Assembly: GCF_025854275.1 (NCBI RefSeq)
Contig: NZ_CP107567.1
Location: 2,108,001 to 2,172,000 of the forward strand
Origin: Streptomyces peucetius
Lineage (GTDB): Bacteria > Actinomycetota > Actinomycetes > Streptomycetales > Streptomycetaceae
Direction: 5' to 3'
DNA: 64,000 bases
Shown piece by piece: positions 1 through 9,656 of this stretch. The stretch's first letter is position 1, and every line of letters starts with the position of its first letter. The translations under genes and the position numbers were made by a program. Under the pieces are notes generated by a model. That model saw nothing but the letters and a program-made list of their open reading frames with translations. It had not been told where the DNA came from and did not search any database.

Positions 1-482
1 CGTACCACCCGGTGACGGTGCTGCACCACACGGCGCCCGAATCGCCGCTCAGGGATCCGTCGCTGGTGCTGGACGCCGACCGGAGCGGGCCGGTGTCGCA
101 CACGGCGGTGATGAGCGAGGTCGATCCGTCCCGGGCGTCGGACGGCCGGGTCCTGATCTCGTCGACGGTCCTCGGCGAGCCGCCGGAGGATCTCGACCGC
201 CGGGTGCGGCGGCAGCTGGCGACGCTGTACGGCAGGCCGACGGACGACTGGGAGCTGCTCGCCGTCCACTACGACCCGGAGGCGGTGCCCGCGATGCCCG
301 CGCCGCACGACCTGCGCCGGCCGGTGCGGGTGCTGTCCGGCCTGTACGTCTGCGGCGACCACCGCGACACGGGAACGGTGCAGGGCGCGCTCTTCTCCGG
401 CCGCAGGGCCGCGCACGCGATCCTGAACGACTTCGGCATCCGCCCGGGCACCGCGGCGGCGTCCCTGACGGCAGCCGCCTGA
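1..482 (+). CDS. FAD-dependent oxidoreductase, C-terminal part (5' end outside window)
   Basis: The open frame enters from the left edge with no start codon, so only about the last 159 residues are present. The tail contains the motif LSGLYVCGDHRDTGTVQGAL followed by a short helix. This is the typical C-terminal FAD-binding end of amine oxidase/phytoene dehydrogenase-like flavoproteins, where a CGD motif contacts the flavin and the following helix closes the Rossmann fold. The substrate cannot be told from this fragment. It ends 70 bp before the convergent regulator gene. The family call rests on the tail motif only. Confidence 0.7.
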   Translation, partial: YHPVTVLHHTAPESPLRDPSLVLDADRSGPVSHTAVMSEVDPSRASDGRVLISSTVLGEPPEDLDRRVRRQLATLYGRPTDDWELLAVHYDPEAVPAMPAPHDLRRPVRVLSGLYVCGDHRDTGTVQGALFSGRRAAHAILNDFGIRPGTAAASLTAAA

Positions 483-552
483 GCCCTGCCGGGCGAACCG
501 GTGGCCCCGGACCCCCACCGGGATCGGGGGCCTGCCGGGGCGGCGCGCAGGG

Positions 553-2007
553 TCAGCTCAGGGCCGACACACGGTCGCGGTACGTGTGGACCGGCGCCGC
601 GTCCCGGTACGGCTCCAGACGGCGTTCGAACTCGCGCACGTACTCCGTCGCCCGCACCGACCGCATCTCCGACGCCTGGAGTGCCGCCTCCGCGCCCAGC
701 GCGCACGCCTGCTCCAGCTCCCCCAGGCCGAGCCGGGCCGAGGCCAGCACGATCCGGCAGAAGAGCCGACTGCGGGCGAAGGCGGGGGCGCGCAGCTGCA
801 GGGAGCGTTCCGCGTGCTGGGCGGCGCTCCGGTACTGCCGCAGGTCCCGGTGGCAGTGGCCGAACTCGTCCGCCATCTGTGCCTCGTCGAAGAAGCGCGC
901 CCAGTGCGGCACGTCGTCCCCGGGCCGGGCCGCCTCGAGAGCGCGCTCGGCCCGTACGAGCGCGGCCGTGCAGGACCGTGCGTCGCCCAGCACCCCGTGC
1001 CCGCGGGCCTCGGCGCAGTGCAGCAGCGCCTGCACCAGCGGTGGCGCCGAGGGGCCCACACCCTGCTGGGCGACCCGTGTGAGCTGCACGGCTTCCCGGC
1101 CGTGGCCGAGGTAGACGGCCTGCCGGCTCATGGTGACCAGCACGTAGGAGCCGTAGGCCCGGTCCCCCGCCGCCTGGGAGAGCCGCAGCGCCTGGACGAA
1201 GTACCGCTGCGCGAGCCCGTGCGCCGCGATGTCGTAAGAGGTCCAGCCGGCGAGCCTGGTCAGGTCGGCCGCCGCGGCGAACAGCCGCCTCCCGGTCGTC
1301 TCGCCGTACATGCCGCGCAGCATCGGCTCCGCCTCGTGCTCGAGGTAGCGCACGAGCGCCTGCCGGGCGTGTCCTCCGCCGTACGCGTGGTCGAGGGCGC
1401 GGAACAGTTCGCCCACCGACCGCAGGGCGGCGATGTCGCCGCCGGAGACCTTCTGGCCGGCGCCACGGTCGGTGACGCCGCGCTGCCGCGGCACGGCCGA
1501 CCTGGTGCCCTGCTGCAGGACCCGGCCCGAACCGGTGGGCGCCCCCGTGTCGACGCGGCCCACCCGCTCGTCCGCACGGCCGATCAGCCAGTCCCGGCTC
1601 GGCACGACCAGTCCGGCCGGGGTGAACGCGATCTTGCGGAGCTCGGCATGGCTGCCGGAGTCCTTGCGCCACAGCCCGCTGACGATGTCCACTGCCTCCT
1701 CCGGGGTGGCGGCGAACTCGAGTCCCGCGTACACGGGGGCGCAGGCGTCGAGCCCCAAGTCCTGGGCCGAGAGCCGGCGGCCGAGTCTGCGGGTGAACAC
1801 CTCGGCGATCAGCGCGGGCGTCGTGCCGCGCGGCTGCTGGCCGCGGAGCCAGCGGGTCACGGAGGTCTTGTCGTACCGGAGGTCCAGGCCGTGTTCGAGA
1901 CCCAGCTGATCCACTCTGCGGGCGAGACCGGCATGGGAGAAACCGGCCTCGGCGATGAGCGCGGCGAGCTGCCGGTTGGGGGTGCGCTGGGTGGTCCGTT
2001 CCGTCAT
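553..2007 (-). CDS. Helix-turn-helix transcriptional regulator with long C-terminal repeat-like domain
   Basis: 484-residue protein. Residues 10-80 look like an XRE/Cro-type helix-turn-helix (NRQLAALIAEAGFSHAGLAR, then DKTSVTRWLRGQQPRG). The remainder is alanine/leucine-rich and helical, resembling the TPR-like sensing region of Streptomyces regulators that lie next to lipB. The start at MTERTTQ is preferred over an in-frame ATG 14 codons upstream, because that extension falls in a hairpin-rich intergenic repeat. The gene is divergent from lipB, with about 290 bp between them. The ligand and targets are unknown. Family assignment is good, function unassigned. Confidence 0.75.
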   Translation of the reverse strand: MTERTTQRTPNRQLAALIAEAGFSHAGLARRVDQLGLEHGLDLRYDKTSVTRWLRGQQPRGTTPALIAEVFTRRLGRRLSAQDLGLDACAPVYAGLEFAATPEEAVDIVSGLWRKDSGSHAELRKIAFTPAGLVVPSRDWLIGRADERVGRVDTGAPTGSGRVLQQGTRSAVPRQRGVTDRGAGQKVSGGDIAALRSVGELFRALDHAYGGGHARQALVRYLEHEAEPMLRGMYGETTGRRLFAAAADLTRLAGWTSYDIAAHGLAQRYFVQALRLSQAAGDRAYGSYVLVTMSRQAVYLGHGREAVQLTRVAQQGVGPSAPPLVQALLHCAEARGHGVLGDARSCTAALVRAERALEAARPGDDVPHWARFFDEAQMADEFGHCHRDLRQYRSAAQHAERSLQLRAPAFARSRLFCRIVLASARLGLGELEQACALGAEAALQASEMRSVRATEYVREFERRLEPYRDAAPVHTYRDRVSALS

Positions 2008-2059
2008 CGGTTGTGGCGTCTCCTGCCTTCCGGGCCGGGAGCAGCCCATGGGAGTACCT

Positions 2060-2102
2060 CCTGGGGGTCCCCCAGGCGTAGCTCTGGGGGAGAAGTCCTG
2101 GG
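2060..2102. repeat. Dispersed G/C hairpin repeat in the regulator-lipB intergenic region
   Basis: A perfect 8-bp inverted repeat (cctggggg at 2060-2067, cccccagg at 2069-2076) is followed by aggcgtag and a gggggagaag run. A related arrangement occurs at about 35246-35285. This type of hairpin is common between Streptomyces genes. Its function is unknown, and it may end the antisense transcript or be a dispersed repeat. The rest of 2008-2300 must hold the divergent promoters for the regulator and lipB; no confident promoter hexamers were seen. Confidence 0.55.
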
Positions 2103-2300
2103 GAGGAACGGCGCGAATTTAGCGGCCATCCCCGACTGTTCCGCCACCTTCGCCCCACATTCATCCGATCGTGTGAGGATTGAGGGCGCTACTGGCCGCG
2201 GCACTGACGGGAACGCCCTGCCCGGCCGTCACGTTCTGACCCGCCGTACAGTGGCTGGGGTCCGGTCACCACCGGTCAGAGGTTCGAGGGAGGCACAGCC

Positions 2301-3143
2301 GTGAGTGAGCTGCGGTTCGTCCGACTGGGGTTCGGCGAGAACGCCGTCGAGTACCAGGAGGCATGGCAGAAGCAGCGCGAGGTCCACGCCGCCCGCTTCG
2401 CGGACGAGATCCCTGACACCTGTCTGCTGCTGGAACACCCGCCGGTCTACACGGCGGGGCGGCGCACCGAGGACAGTGAGCGCCCCCTGGACGGGACGCC
2501 GGTCATCGACGTGGACCGCGGCGGGAAGATCACCTGGCACGGCCCCGGCCAGCTGGTGGGCTACCCGATCCTGAAGCTGCCGCGTCCGGTGGACGTCATC
2601 GCGCACGTACGCCGTCTCGAGGACGCCCTGATCGCCACCTGCGCCGAGTTCGGCGTGGAGACGAGCCGCGTCGAGGGGCGCAGCGGTGTGTGGGTCCTCG
2701 GCGACCCGGTGCACGAGCGGCCGTCGCTCGGCGGACTGTCGCTGGACTTCGACCCCCGGCTGCAGGACGACGAGTTCGACCCGCGGCTGAACGGCCCGGA
2801 GTACGCCCCGTCCAACGCCGGCCAGCGCCGCGAGGACCGCAAGCTCGCGGCGATCGGCATCCGGATCGCCAAGGGCGTCTCGATGCACGGCTTCTCGCTG
2901 AACGTGAACCCGGACAACACCTGGTTCGACAGGATCGTGCCGTGCGGCATCCGCGACGCGGGCGTGGCCTCGCTCGCGGGCGAGCTGGGCCGGGACATCA
3001 CGATCGAGGAGGTGCTCCCGGTGGTGGAGAAGCATCTGCGCCTGGTGATGGAGAACGCGGTGCTGCTGCCCCGCGAGATCGACAAGACAGAGCCCGAGGC
3101 GGCGGACACCGCAATGACCGAGGCCGAGAAGGCGCCCGTCTGA
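2301..3143 (+). CDS. lipB: Octanoyl-[acyl carrier protein]:protein N-octanoyltransferase
   Basis: LipB moves the octanoyl group from acyl carrier protein onto the lipoyl domains of 2-oxoacid dehydrogenases and the glycine cleavage H protein, in the cytoplasm. Visible motifs are [25 protein letters not shown] and [13 protein letters not shown]. The expected Lys/Cys catalytic pair maps to K181 and C215, with the same 34-residue spacing as in the mycobacterial enzyme. At 280 residues it is longer than the E. coli protein because of an acidic insert (about residues 133-178) and a C-terminal tail. The GTG start is preceded by GGAGG. It lies just upstream of lipA in the same orientation, forming a lipoate pathway pair. 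Confidence 0.95.
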   Translation: MSELRFVRLGFGENAVEYQEAWQKQREVHAARFADEIPDTCLLLEHPPVYTAGRRTEDSERPLDGTPVIDVDRGGKITWHGPGQLVGYPILKLPRPVDVIAHVRRLEDALIATCAEFGVETSRVEGRSGVWVLGDPVHERPSLGGLSLDFDPRLQDDEFDPRLNGPEYAPSNAGQRREDRKLAAIGIRIAKGVSMHGFSLNVNPDNTWFDRIVPCGIRDAGVASLAGELGRDITIEEVLPVVEKHLRLVMENAVLLPREIDKTEPEAADTAMTEAEKAPV

Positions 3144-3262
3144 CGCCGTCGGGCCCGGGAGGAATGCCGACCCCGGGCCACAGGTTGGCCGTACGTAAGG
3201 CCGCACTTTTAACGGGCGTACCCTGGTGTCCGCCGAAGAATCGAAGCTGTAGGGAGCCGGTC

Positions 3263-4231
3263 GTGTCCGCAGTCGCACCCGACGGACGCAAGATGCTGCG
3301 CCTGGAGGTCCGTAACAGCCAGACCCCCATCGAGCGCAAGCCCGAGTGGATCAAGACCCGGGCGAAGATGGGTCCCGAGTACAACCAGCTGCAGAAACTG
3401 GTCAAGAGCGAGGGTCTGCACACGGTCTGCCAGGAGGCCGGCTGTCCGAACATCTTCGAGTGCTGGGAGGACCGCGAGGCGACCTTCCTCATCGGCGGCG
3501 ACCAGTGCACCCGTCGCTGTGACTTCTGTCAGATCGACACCGGCAAGCCGCAGGCCCTCGACCGCGACGAGCCGCGCCGCGTCGGTGAGTCGGTCGTCAC
3601 GATGGACCTGAACTACGCCACGATCACCGGCGTCGCCCGCGACGACCTGGAGGACGGCGGTGCCTGGCTGTACGCGGAGACCGTGCGCCAGATCCACGGG
3701 CAGACGGCGGACCGCGAGGCGGGCCGTACCAAGGTCGAGCTGCTGATCCCGGACTTCAACGCGGTGCCCGAGCAGCTGGCCGAGGTCTTCTCCTCCCGTC
3801 CGGAGGTGCTCGCGCACAACGTCGAGACGGTGCCGCGGATCTTCAAGAGGATCCGCCCCGGTTTCCGTTACGAGCGTTCTCTGGAGGTCATCACGCGCGC
3901 CCGCGAGGCCGGTCTGGTGACGAAGTCGAACCTGATCCTCGGCATGGGCGAGACCCGCGAGGAGGTCAGCGAGGCCCTGCAGCACCTGTACGACGCCGGC
4001 TGCGAGCTGATCACCATCACGCAGTATCTGCGTCCGTCCGTGCGCCACCACCCGGTGGAGCGCTGGGTGAAGCCGCAGGAGTTCGTGGAGCTGAAGGAGG
4101 AGGCCGACGAGATCGGCTACTCCGGAGTCATGTCGGGCCCGCTGGTGCGTTCTTCGTACCGGGCCGGCCGGCTCTTCCAGCAGGCGATGGAGGCCCGTGC
4201 CGCGCAGGCGGGGGCCACCCAGGCTCTGTGA
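3263..4231 (+). CDS. lipA: Lipoyl synthase
   Basis: Radical SAM enzyme that inserts two sulfurs into protein-bound octanoate, completing what LipB starts. Two iron-sulfur cluster motifs are clear. The auxiliary cluster ligands are C56, C61 and C67 in [12 protein letters not shown], and the radical SAM ligands are C82, C86 and C89 in CTRRCDFC. The C-terminal [12 protein letters not shown] motif holds the serine that ligates the auxiliary cluster. The open frame continues far upstream, but that part overlaps lipB in another frame. The GTG at 3263 ([13 protein letters not shown]) follows AGGGAG and gives a normal 322-residue protein. Confidence 0.96.
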   Translation: MSAVAPDGRKMLRLEVRNSQTPIERKPEWIKTRAKMGPEYNQLQKLVKSEGLHTVCQEAGCPNIFECWEDREATFLIGGDQCTRRCDFCQIDTGKPQALDRDEPRRVGESVVTMDLNYATITGVARDDLEDGGAWLYAETVRQIHGQTADREAGRTKVELLIPDFNAVPEQLAEVFSSRPEVLAHNVETVPRIFKRIRPGFRYERSLEVITRAREAGLVTKSNLILGMGETREEVSEALQHLYDAGCELITITQYLRPSVRHHPVERWVKPQEFVELKEEADEIGYSGVMSGPLVRSSYRAGRLFQQAMEARAAQAGATQAL

Positions 4232-4467
4232 ATTCAGGCACAAGCAACTACTGGTCGGTAATGGCCGGTTGTCCGCGGTCCGTGCCCTCCCCGCAGGTCG
4301 GGGGCGGGGTACGGGCCGCGTCCTCGTTCCGGTGGGCCCGCGACCCGTGAGATCGTCCTTCATCAGCGTTTGACCGGCCGGTCACCCCCTGGTAACACCA
4401 ATCAGTGACGCTGAACTCACGCACAGCTCCCGCTCATCACCGCTCACCCCGAGGGGGAACCGCCACC

Positions 4468-4686
4468 ATGCAGGCCGCGCCGGTACGCCACGTCAGGGCC
4501 AACCCGATCCCGTCCGTCACCGGCGCGTTGCGCGCCATGGAGTCCCTCCTGCTGAGCGGCGGCCAGCGCACCGCCCGCCGCAACGCATGGGCGGCGGTCC
4601 TCGAGGACCGCCGCCGGGCCAAGGACCGGGTGGAGGCTCAGCACGTACTGGAGGCCGCGGCGACCCGCACTTCGCAGGCCACGTAA
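4468..4686 (+). CDS. Small conserved Streptomyces protein next to lipA
   Basis: 72-residue basic, alanine- and arginine-rich protein (TGALRAMESLLLSGGQRTAR, then RRNAWAAVLEDRRRAKDR) predicted to be mostly helical, with no signal peptide or membrane segment. The ATG follows a strong GAGGGGG. An alternative start at 4405 lacks a ribosome site. It ends only 9 bp before the next gene and is probably cotranscribed with it. Small proteins of this kind are found at this position in streptomycetes, but no function is known to me. It is called from coding character, ribosome site and context. Confidence 0.7.
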   Translation: MQAAPVRHVRANPIPSVTGALRAMESLLLSGGQRTARRNAWAAVLEDRRRAKDRVEAQHVLEAAATRTSQAT

Positions 4687-4695
4687 ACTTCCGGT

Positions 4696-5403
4696 ATGGC
4701 GAGGAAGGCAAATTCAGACAGCGCTGACGCTGCTGCGGAACCGGGGCGACTGAAGCAGATCGCCCTGACGTACAAGATGACCCGGAAGGCCGACCCGAAG
4801 GTCGGGCTTGTCGTCGCGGGTGTGGGAATCGTCACCTTCGGTGTCTTCCTCGGGATCGGCTTCCTGATCGATCACCCCATCTACCTGGGCATCCTCGGCT
4901 TCGTGCTGGCTTTCCTGGCGATGGCGATCATCTTCGGGCGGCGGGCGGAGCGGGCGGCCTTCGGGCAGATGGAGGGCCAGCCCGGCGCGGCGGCCGCCGT
5001 GCTGCAGAACGTCGGGCGCGGCTGGACCACAACCCCGGCGGTGGCGATGAACCGCAACCAGGACGTCGTGCACCGGGCGGTCGGCAAGGCCGGCATCGTG
5101 CTGGTGGCCGAGGGCAACCCGAACCGGCTGAGGTCTCTGCTCGCGGCCGAGAAGAAGAAGATGAACCGCATCGTCGTGGACGTCCCCGTGCACGACATCA
5201 TCGTCGGCGACGACGAGGGGCAGGTGCCGCTGAAGAGGGTGCGCACCACGATGCTCAAGCTCCCGCGGGTGCTCAGCGGCCCCCAGGTGACGGCGGCCAA
5301 CGACCGGCTGCGCGCCATGGGCGACCTGATGAGCAACATGCCGCTGCCGAAGGGCCCGATGCCCAAGGGCATGCGGATGCCACGCGGCGGCAAGATGCGC
5401 TGA
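4696..5403 (+). CDS. DUF4191 family membrane protein
   Basis: 235-residue protein with a charged cytoplasmic N-terminus, two adjacent membrane helices at about residues 36-59 (LVVAGVGIVTFGVFLGIGFL) and 61-82, then a soluble C-terminal domain ending in a Met/Pro/Lys-rich tail (about 213-235). This is the layout of the actinobacterial DUF4191 family, which is often found near lipA/glnA. The biochemical role is unknown. It follows the small gene by 9 bp and is closed by an 18-bp perfect hairpin. Confidence 0.85.
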   Translation: MARKANSDSADAAAEPGRLKQIALTYKMTRKADPKVGLVVAGVGIVTFGVFLGIGFLIDHPIYLGILGFVLAFLAMAIIFGRRAERAAFGQMEGQPGAAAAVLQNVGRGWTTTPAVAMNRNQDVVHRAVGKAGIVLVAEGNPNRLRSLLAAEKKKMNRIVVDVPVHDIIVGDDEGQVPLKRVRTTMLKLPRVLSGPQVTAANDRLRAMGDLMSNMPLPKGPMPKGMRMPRGGKMR

Positions 5404-5417
5404 CGCGCCCGACGACG

Positions 5418-5466
5418 ACACATGGGGCGGGGGCCGGGCCCGGGGCCGGGCCCCCGCCCCATGTGT
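5418..5466. terminator. Strong hairpin after DUF4191 gene
   Basis: Perfect 18-bp inverted repeat (5418-5435 with 5449-5466) around a 13-nt GC loop, starting 15 bp after the DUF4191 stop. There is no T-run, which is usual for Streptomyces terminators. It sits between convergent genes and may stop both transcripts. Confidence 0.8.
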
Positions 5467-5557
5467 CTCGCGGCCCCGTGCGCCTCGCGGCCTCATGTGC
5501 CTCGCGCTGTGCGCCGAGTGCCCGCTGCCCGCAGGGCTGCGACGGCGATCAGACGCG

Positions 5558-6025
5558 TCAGATGCGTACCTGGACCGCGCGGGCGAGGCGGTCGTGCAGC
5601 CCGCGCCCGTCCCGGTCCCAGACCAGCGCGGGGATGGCGAGGCAGAGCAGCAGACCGCGGACCACGGCCCGGCCGAAGCCGAGACGGTCGCCGCTCTCCG
5701 AGACGACGCGCAGCCCGAAGATCCGCTTGCCCGGGGTGGAACCGACGGTGCCCACGGTGAGCACGCTCAGCACGAAGAAGATCACGAGAGCCCGGTTGGA
5801 CGTCGCCTGCTGACTACTCGCGGCGAACAGTCCGTATGCAATCAGGAAACATGTCCCCCAGTCGACGAAGAGCGCTCCGAAGCGGCGCCCGAGGGGGGCG
5901 ACGGAGCCCGGTCCCCGCTCCGGCAGACCCAGCCGCTGACCGCGGTACCCGAAGTCGACACCCATGTCCTCCGCGGCCGCGCGGGGCCCGGAGAGCCACG
6001 ATCCGATTGCTTGCCTGTTGTCCAC
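5558..6025 (-). CDS. RDD family membrane protein
   Basis: 155-residue protein matching the RDD family. An arginine near the start of the first membrane helix (LGRRFGALFVDWGTCFLIAY) is followed by two further hydrophobic helices and the motif GSTPGKRIFGLRVV. The C-terminal GRGLHDRLARAV contains the conserved aspartate. RDD proteins are small three-helix membrane proteins of mostly unknown function, some linked to ion transport. The GTG start has no strong ribosome site. It is divergent from glnA, with the shared upstream region holding the GlnR-like box. Confidence 0.85.
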   Translation of the reverse strand: MDNRQAIGSWLSGPRAAAEDMGVDFGYRGQRLGLPERGPGSVAPLGRRFGALFVDWGTCFLIAYGLFAASSQQATSNRALVIFFVLSVLTVGTVGSTPGKRIFGLRVVSESGDRLGFGRAVVRGLLLCLAIPALVWDRDGRGLHDRLARAVQVRI

Positions 6026-6097
6026 CCGTCCACGGTACTGCGCCCCCTTTCACCCGCCTGCGCCCGGGGCCGCTCCCGCGCTGTGACCCTCGCCCGG

Positions 6098-6135
6098 TTA
6101 ACTTCGTCGAAACAAATGGGTCATGCTGGAGAAAT
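6098..6135 (+). promoter_or_regulatory. GlnR-type operator upstream of glnA
   Basis: Four 5-base half-sites with exact 6-base spacing: TTAAC, GAAAC, GTCAT and GAAAT at 6098-6102, 6109-6113, 6120-6124 and 6131-6135. This fits the published actinobacterial GlnR consensus (gTnAc-n6-GaAAc repeated). It lies 97 bp upstream of the glnA start, consistent with control by the nitrogen regulator GlnR. Found by eye. Confidence 0.8.
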
Positions 6136-6232
6136 GCCGTCCGCCTAGGGTCGATACCAGCGTGTGCCACCGCACTGGCCGCACGGACGAGCTGCAACCC
6201 CGCCCCTCCCGGGTGGGAGTAGGAGGAGTTGG

Positions 6233-7642
6233 ATGTTCCAGAACGCCGATGACGCCAAGAAGTTCATCGCGGACGAGGACGTCAAGTTCATCGATGTCCG
6301 GTTCTGCGACCTGCCTGGCGTGATGCAGCACTTCACGATCCCGGCAGCGGCGTTCGACCCGACCGAGGAGCTGGCCTTCGACGGCTCGTCGATCCGCGGC
6401 TTCCAGGCCATCCACGAGTCCGACATGGCGCTCCGTGCCGACCTGTCGACGGCCCGTGTCGACCCGTTCCGCCGTGACAAGACGGTCAACATCAACTTCT
6501 TCATCCACGACCCGATCACCGGCGAGCAGTACAGCCGTGACCCGCGGAACGTGGCCAAGAAGGCCGAGGCGTACCTGGCCTCCACCGGCATCGCCGACAC
6601 CGCGTACTTCGGCCCCGAGGCCGAGTTCTACGTGTTCGACAACGTGCGCTTCCAGACCTCGGCGAACGAGTCCTTCTACCACATCGACTCCGAGGCCGGC
6701 GCCTGGAACACCGGCGCCATCGAGAACAACCGCGGCTACAAGGTCCGCTACAAGGGCGGCTACTTCCCGGCCCCGCCGGTCGACCACTTCGCCGACCTGC
6801 GCGCGGAGATCTCCCTGGAGCTGGACAAGAACGGCCTCCAGGTCGAGCGCCAGCACCACGAGGTCGGCACCGCCGGCCAGGCCGAGATCAACTACAAGTT
6901 CAACACGCTGCTCGCCGCGGCCGACGACCTGATGCTCTTCAAGTACATCGTGAAGAACGTCGCCTGGCGCAACGGCAAGACCGCGACGTTCATGCCGAAG
7001 CCGATCTTCGGCGACAACGGCTCGGGCATGCACGTCCACCAGTCCCTGTGGCAGGGCGGCGACCCGCTGTTCTACGACGAGCAGGGCTACGCGGGCCTCT
7101 CCGACACCGCCCGGTACTACATCGGCGGCATCCTCAAGCACGCCCCGTCGCTGCTGGCCTTCACCAACCCGACGGTGAACTCGTACCACCGCCTGGTCCC
7201 CGGCTTCGAGGCCCCGGTCAACCTGGTCTACTCGCAGCGCAACCGCTCCGCCGCGATGCGTATCCCGATCACCGGCTCGAACCCGAAGGCCAAGCGCGTC
7301 GAGTTCCGCGCCCCGGACCCGTCGTCCAACCCGTACCTGGCCTTCTCGGCGCTGCTCCTCGCGGGTCTCGACGGCGTCAAGAACAAGATCGAGCCGGCCG
7401 AGCCGATCGACAAGGACCTCTACGAGCTCGCCCCCGAGGAGCACGCGGGCGTCCCGCAGGTCCCGACCTCCCTGCCGGCGGTCCTCGACGCCCTCGAGGC
7501 GGACAACGAGTACCTGCAGGCGGGCGGCGTCTTCACGTCCGACCTGATCGAGACGTGGATCGACTACAAGCGCACCAACGAGATCGCCCCGATCCAGCTG
7601 CGCCCGCACCCGCACGAGTTCGAGCTGTACTTCGACATCTAA
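6233..7642 (+). CDS. glnA: Glutamine synthetase type I (GlnA)
   Basis: Cytoplasmic dodecameric enzyme that makes glutamine from glutamate, ammonia and ATP. The 469-residue length is normal for GSI-beta. Visible motifs include [11 protein letters not shown] near the N-terminus, the metal-binding [10 protein letters not shown], the ATP-binding [12 protein letters not shown], and NRSAAMRIP. The adenylylation tyrosine sits in [10 protein letters not shown] at Y397, so it should be a target of the GlnE encoded at about 35-38 kb. The ATG is preceded by AGGAGGAG. It is preceded by a GlnR-like operator and followed by a strong terminator, so it is probably monocistronic. Confidence 0.97.
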   Translation: MFQNADDAKKFIADEDVKFIDVRFCDLPGVMQHFTIPAAAFDPTEELAFDGSSIRGFQAIHESDMALRADLSTARVDPFRRDKTVNINFFIHDPITGEQYSRDPRNVAKKAEAYLASTGIADTAYFGPEAEFYVFDNVRFQTSANESFYHIDSEAGAWNTGAIENNRGYKVRYKGGYFPAPPVDHFADLRAEISLELDKNGLQVERQHHEVGTAGQAEINYKFNTLLAAADDLMLFKYIVKNVAWRNGKTATFMPKPIFGDNGSGMHVHQSLWQGGDPLFYDEQGYAGLSDTARYYIGGILKHAPSLLAFTNPTVNSYHRLVPGFEAPVNLVYSQRNRSAAMRIPITGSNPKAKRVEFRAPDPSSNPYLAFSALLLAGLDGVKNKIEPAEPIDKDLYELAPEEHAGVPQVPTSLPAVLDALEADNEYLQAGGVFTSDLIETWIDYKRTNEIAPIQLRPHPHEFELYFDI

Positions 7643-7688
7643 AACCGCCGCAGGTCAGAGGGCTTCCCGCTCGCCTGCGCCGTCTGTG

Positions 7689-7739
7689 GGCCGTCGGCCG
7701 TGTTCTTCCCCCACCGGAAGGCACGGCCGACGGCCTTTT
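7689..7739 (+). terminator. Intrinsic terminator after glnA
   Basis: Perfect 14-bp stem (7689-7702 with 7722-7735), 19-nt loop, followed directly by TTTT. It lies 46 bp after the glnA stop. Confidence 0.9.
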
Positions 7740-8215
7740 CTGTCGGGCGCCCGAACCTCTGCCGGGGCTACGGGTCGTCCGCGAGACGGACCTCTGTGGT
7801 CGGGCCGGCCGGATCTTCTCCAGGAGGAGCCCCGGCCGTCCGCCACAGGGGAGCGGACGAACCAGGCGGCCCTCAGAGTCGGCGCCTGCCAGATCGCGGC
7901 GCTCGGGGCTTGCGGTGCTTGCCGGCTCCTGGGCCGAGAGGGTTGGGCACCGGCCCAGGAGCGGGGGAGGTTGCCGCAGTCTTCGGCCGAGACGCCGAAG
8001 ACCCGGAGCGCGGGCTGCGACCGGCAGCGAGGGCGGGACAGGACCACATGGTTGACAGAGGGTCAGCGAATCCGGTGAACGCCGGATGTCGGCCGGCCGC
8101 CACCGCCGGGAAGCTGCTAGCTGTGATCGCGGTAGCTGAATACGTACAGCTACGCAAAGTTCTCCGGAAACACGGCGTTGCTCTCCGGTCTCAAATGCCT
8201 CAAGAAAGGTCTGGG
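7740..8215. other. Non-coding stretch between glnA terminator and subtilase gene
   Basis: About 475 bp with several overlapping open frames, none of which has a ribosome site, recognisable motif or consistent codon use. The last 120 bp are less GC-rich and probably hold the promoter of the downstream subtilase. No gene, RNA or mobile element is supported. Confidence 0.4.
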
Positions 8216-9475
8216 ATGCCCAAAATCTTCCCTGTGGCCCTCCTCGCGCTCGTTCTTGCCGCCGCACCATTGACCCCGGCGGTGGCCAAGGCGCCTCCGC
8301 AGTCCGACCAGGTCCCCGGCCGTTACATCGTGACCCTCAAGGACACAGCCGCTGCCGACGCTGCCGGCGTGGAGGCGGCTGTGAACGCGGCCGTCGAGGA
8401 GGCCGCCACCCTGGGTGCCGATGTGCAGCACGTGTACCGCTACGCCCTCCAGGGCTACGCCGCGTCCATGAGCCCGAGCGTCGCAGCCACGCTCGCCGAC
8501 GACCCCCAGGTGAGTTCGGTGGAGCCCGACCGGCGGGTACAGGCCACCGCCCAGTCGGTCCCGACCGGTGTGGACCGGGTAGAGGCCGACAAGAGCCCCA
8601 CAGCGGCCATCGACGGTGTCGACACCCGGGTGAACGCCGATGTCGCCGTCATCGACACCGGGATCAACCCGAACCACCCCGACCTCAACGTGTACCAGGC
8701 CGGCGGCAAGAACTGCTGGTTGCCCATCCTGCCCCCCACCGACTGGCACGGTCACGGTACGCATGTCGCCGGAACCATCGGCGCCCTTGACAACGACACC
8801 GGGGTGGTCGGTACGGCGCCGGGCGCCCGGCTCTGGCCGGTGCAGGTGCTCGACCCCTTGGGCAGTGGCACCACCTCGGCGGTCATCTGCGGCATCGACT
8901 ACGTCACCCAGCACGCCGATGAGATCGAGGTCGCCAACATGAGCCTGGGCGGCGCGGGCACCGACGACGGCAACTGCGGCAGGACCAACAACGACGCGAT
9001 GCACCGGGCGATCTGCAATTCCGTCGCCCAGGGCGTCACCTACACCGTGGCGGCCGGCAACAACCACGCCGACGCCAAGAACATGATCCCCGCCGCGTAC
9101 GACGAAGTGATCACGGTCAGCGCCCTGGCCGACTTCGACGGCAAGCCGGGGGGTCTCGGCCGGCCGACGTGCCTCAACGACCAGGACGACACCTTCGCCG
9201 ACTTCTCCAACTACGGCTCCGACGTCGACCTGATCGCGCCTGGCGTGTGCATCCGCTCCACCTCGAACACCGGCGGTTACACCACGCTGTCCGGCACCTC
9301 GATGGCCGCGCCCCACGTCGCAGGCGGCGCAGCGTTGTACCGGGCCACCCACCCCGGTGCACTGCCGCAGAGCGTCAAGACCGCTTTGCAGGACGCCGGC
9401 AGCCTCGACTGGACCTGGCCCTCCCAGGACGGCGACGGCACCAAGGAGCGTCTGCTCAGGCTCTCCTCCTTCTGA
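8216..9475 (+). CDS. Secreted subtilisin-like serine protease (S8) with I9 propeptide
   Basis: 419-residue exported endopeptidase. Residues 1-25 form a Sec signal peptide (ALLALVLAAAPLTPAVAKA). An inhibitor I9 propeptide follows (GRYIVTLKD, about 35-110). The catalytic domain has an intact triad: D147 in VAVIDTGINPNHPD, H180 in HGHGTHVAGT and S362 in SGTSMAAPHVAGG. The ATG at 8216 is preceded by AAGAAAGG. An upstream in-frame extension lacks signal-peptide character. It stands alone downstream of glnA and is likely an extracellular protease matured by self-cleavage of the propeptide. Confidence 0.93.
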   Translation: MPKIFPVALLALVLAAAPLTPAVAKAPPQSDQVPGRYIVTLKDTAAADAAGVEAAVNAAVEEAATLGADVQHVYRYALQGYAASMSPSVAATLADDPQVSSVEPDRRVQATAQSVPTGVDRVEADKSPTAAIDGVDTRVNADVAVIDTGINPNHPDLNVYQAGGKNCWLPILPPTDWHGHGTHVAGTIGALDNDTGVVGTAPGARLWPVQVLDPLGSGTTSAVICGIDYVTQHADEIEVANMSLGGAGTDDGNCGRTNNDAMHRAICNSVAQGVTYTVAAGNNHADAKNMIPAAYDEVITVSALADFDGKPGGLGRPTCLNDQDDTFADFSNYGSDVDLIAPGVCIRSTSNTGGYTTLSGTSMAAPHVAGGAALYRATHPGALPQSVKTALQDAGSLDWTWPSQDGDGTKERLLRLSSF

Positions 9476-9656
9476 CGGCGGTCATCTGCCCCGTGGCGTG
9501 GGTGCGTACCGGTGCCGGTGCGTGCCCACGCCACAGTTGTTTCCGCGAGGTGCCGGGAGCAGTGCTCCCCTGAACAGACCACGCAGGGCAGTGGCGTCCA
9601 CCGCGCCCAGGCGGGACGAGGTGGCGGGATACGGGCAGGCAGTACGATCGGGCCGC

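Noticed and set aside
586..2304. Long plus-strand open frame opposite the helix-turn-helix regulator
   Set aside because: It is the antisense shadow of the regulator, with atypical composition and no recognisable domain; high-GC genes commonly give such frames.
6098..7615. 505-residue minus-strand open frame across glnA
   Set aside because: It lies antisense to a clearly conserved glnA and is rich in Arg/Val/Asp as expected for a shadow frame.
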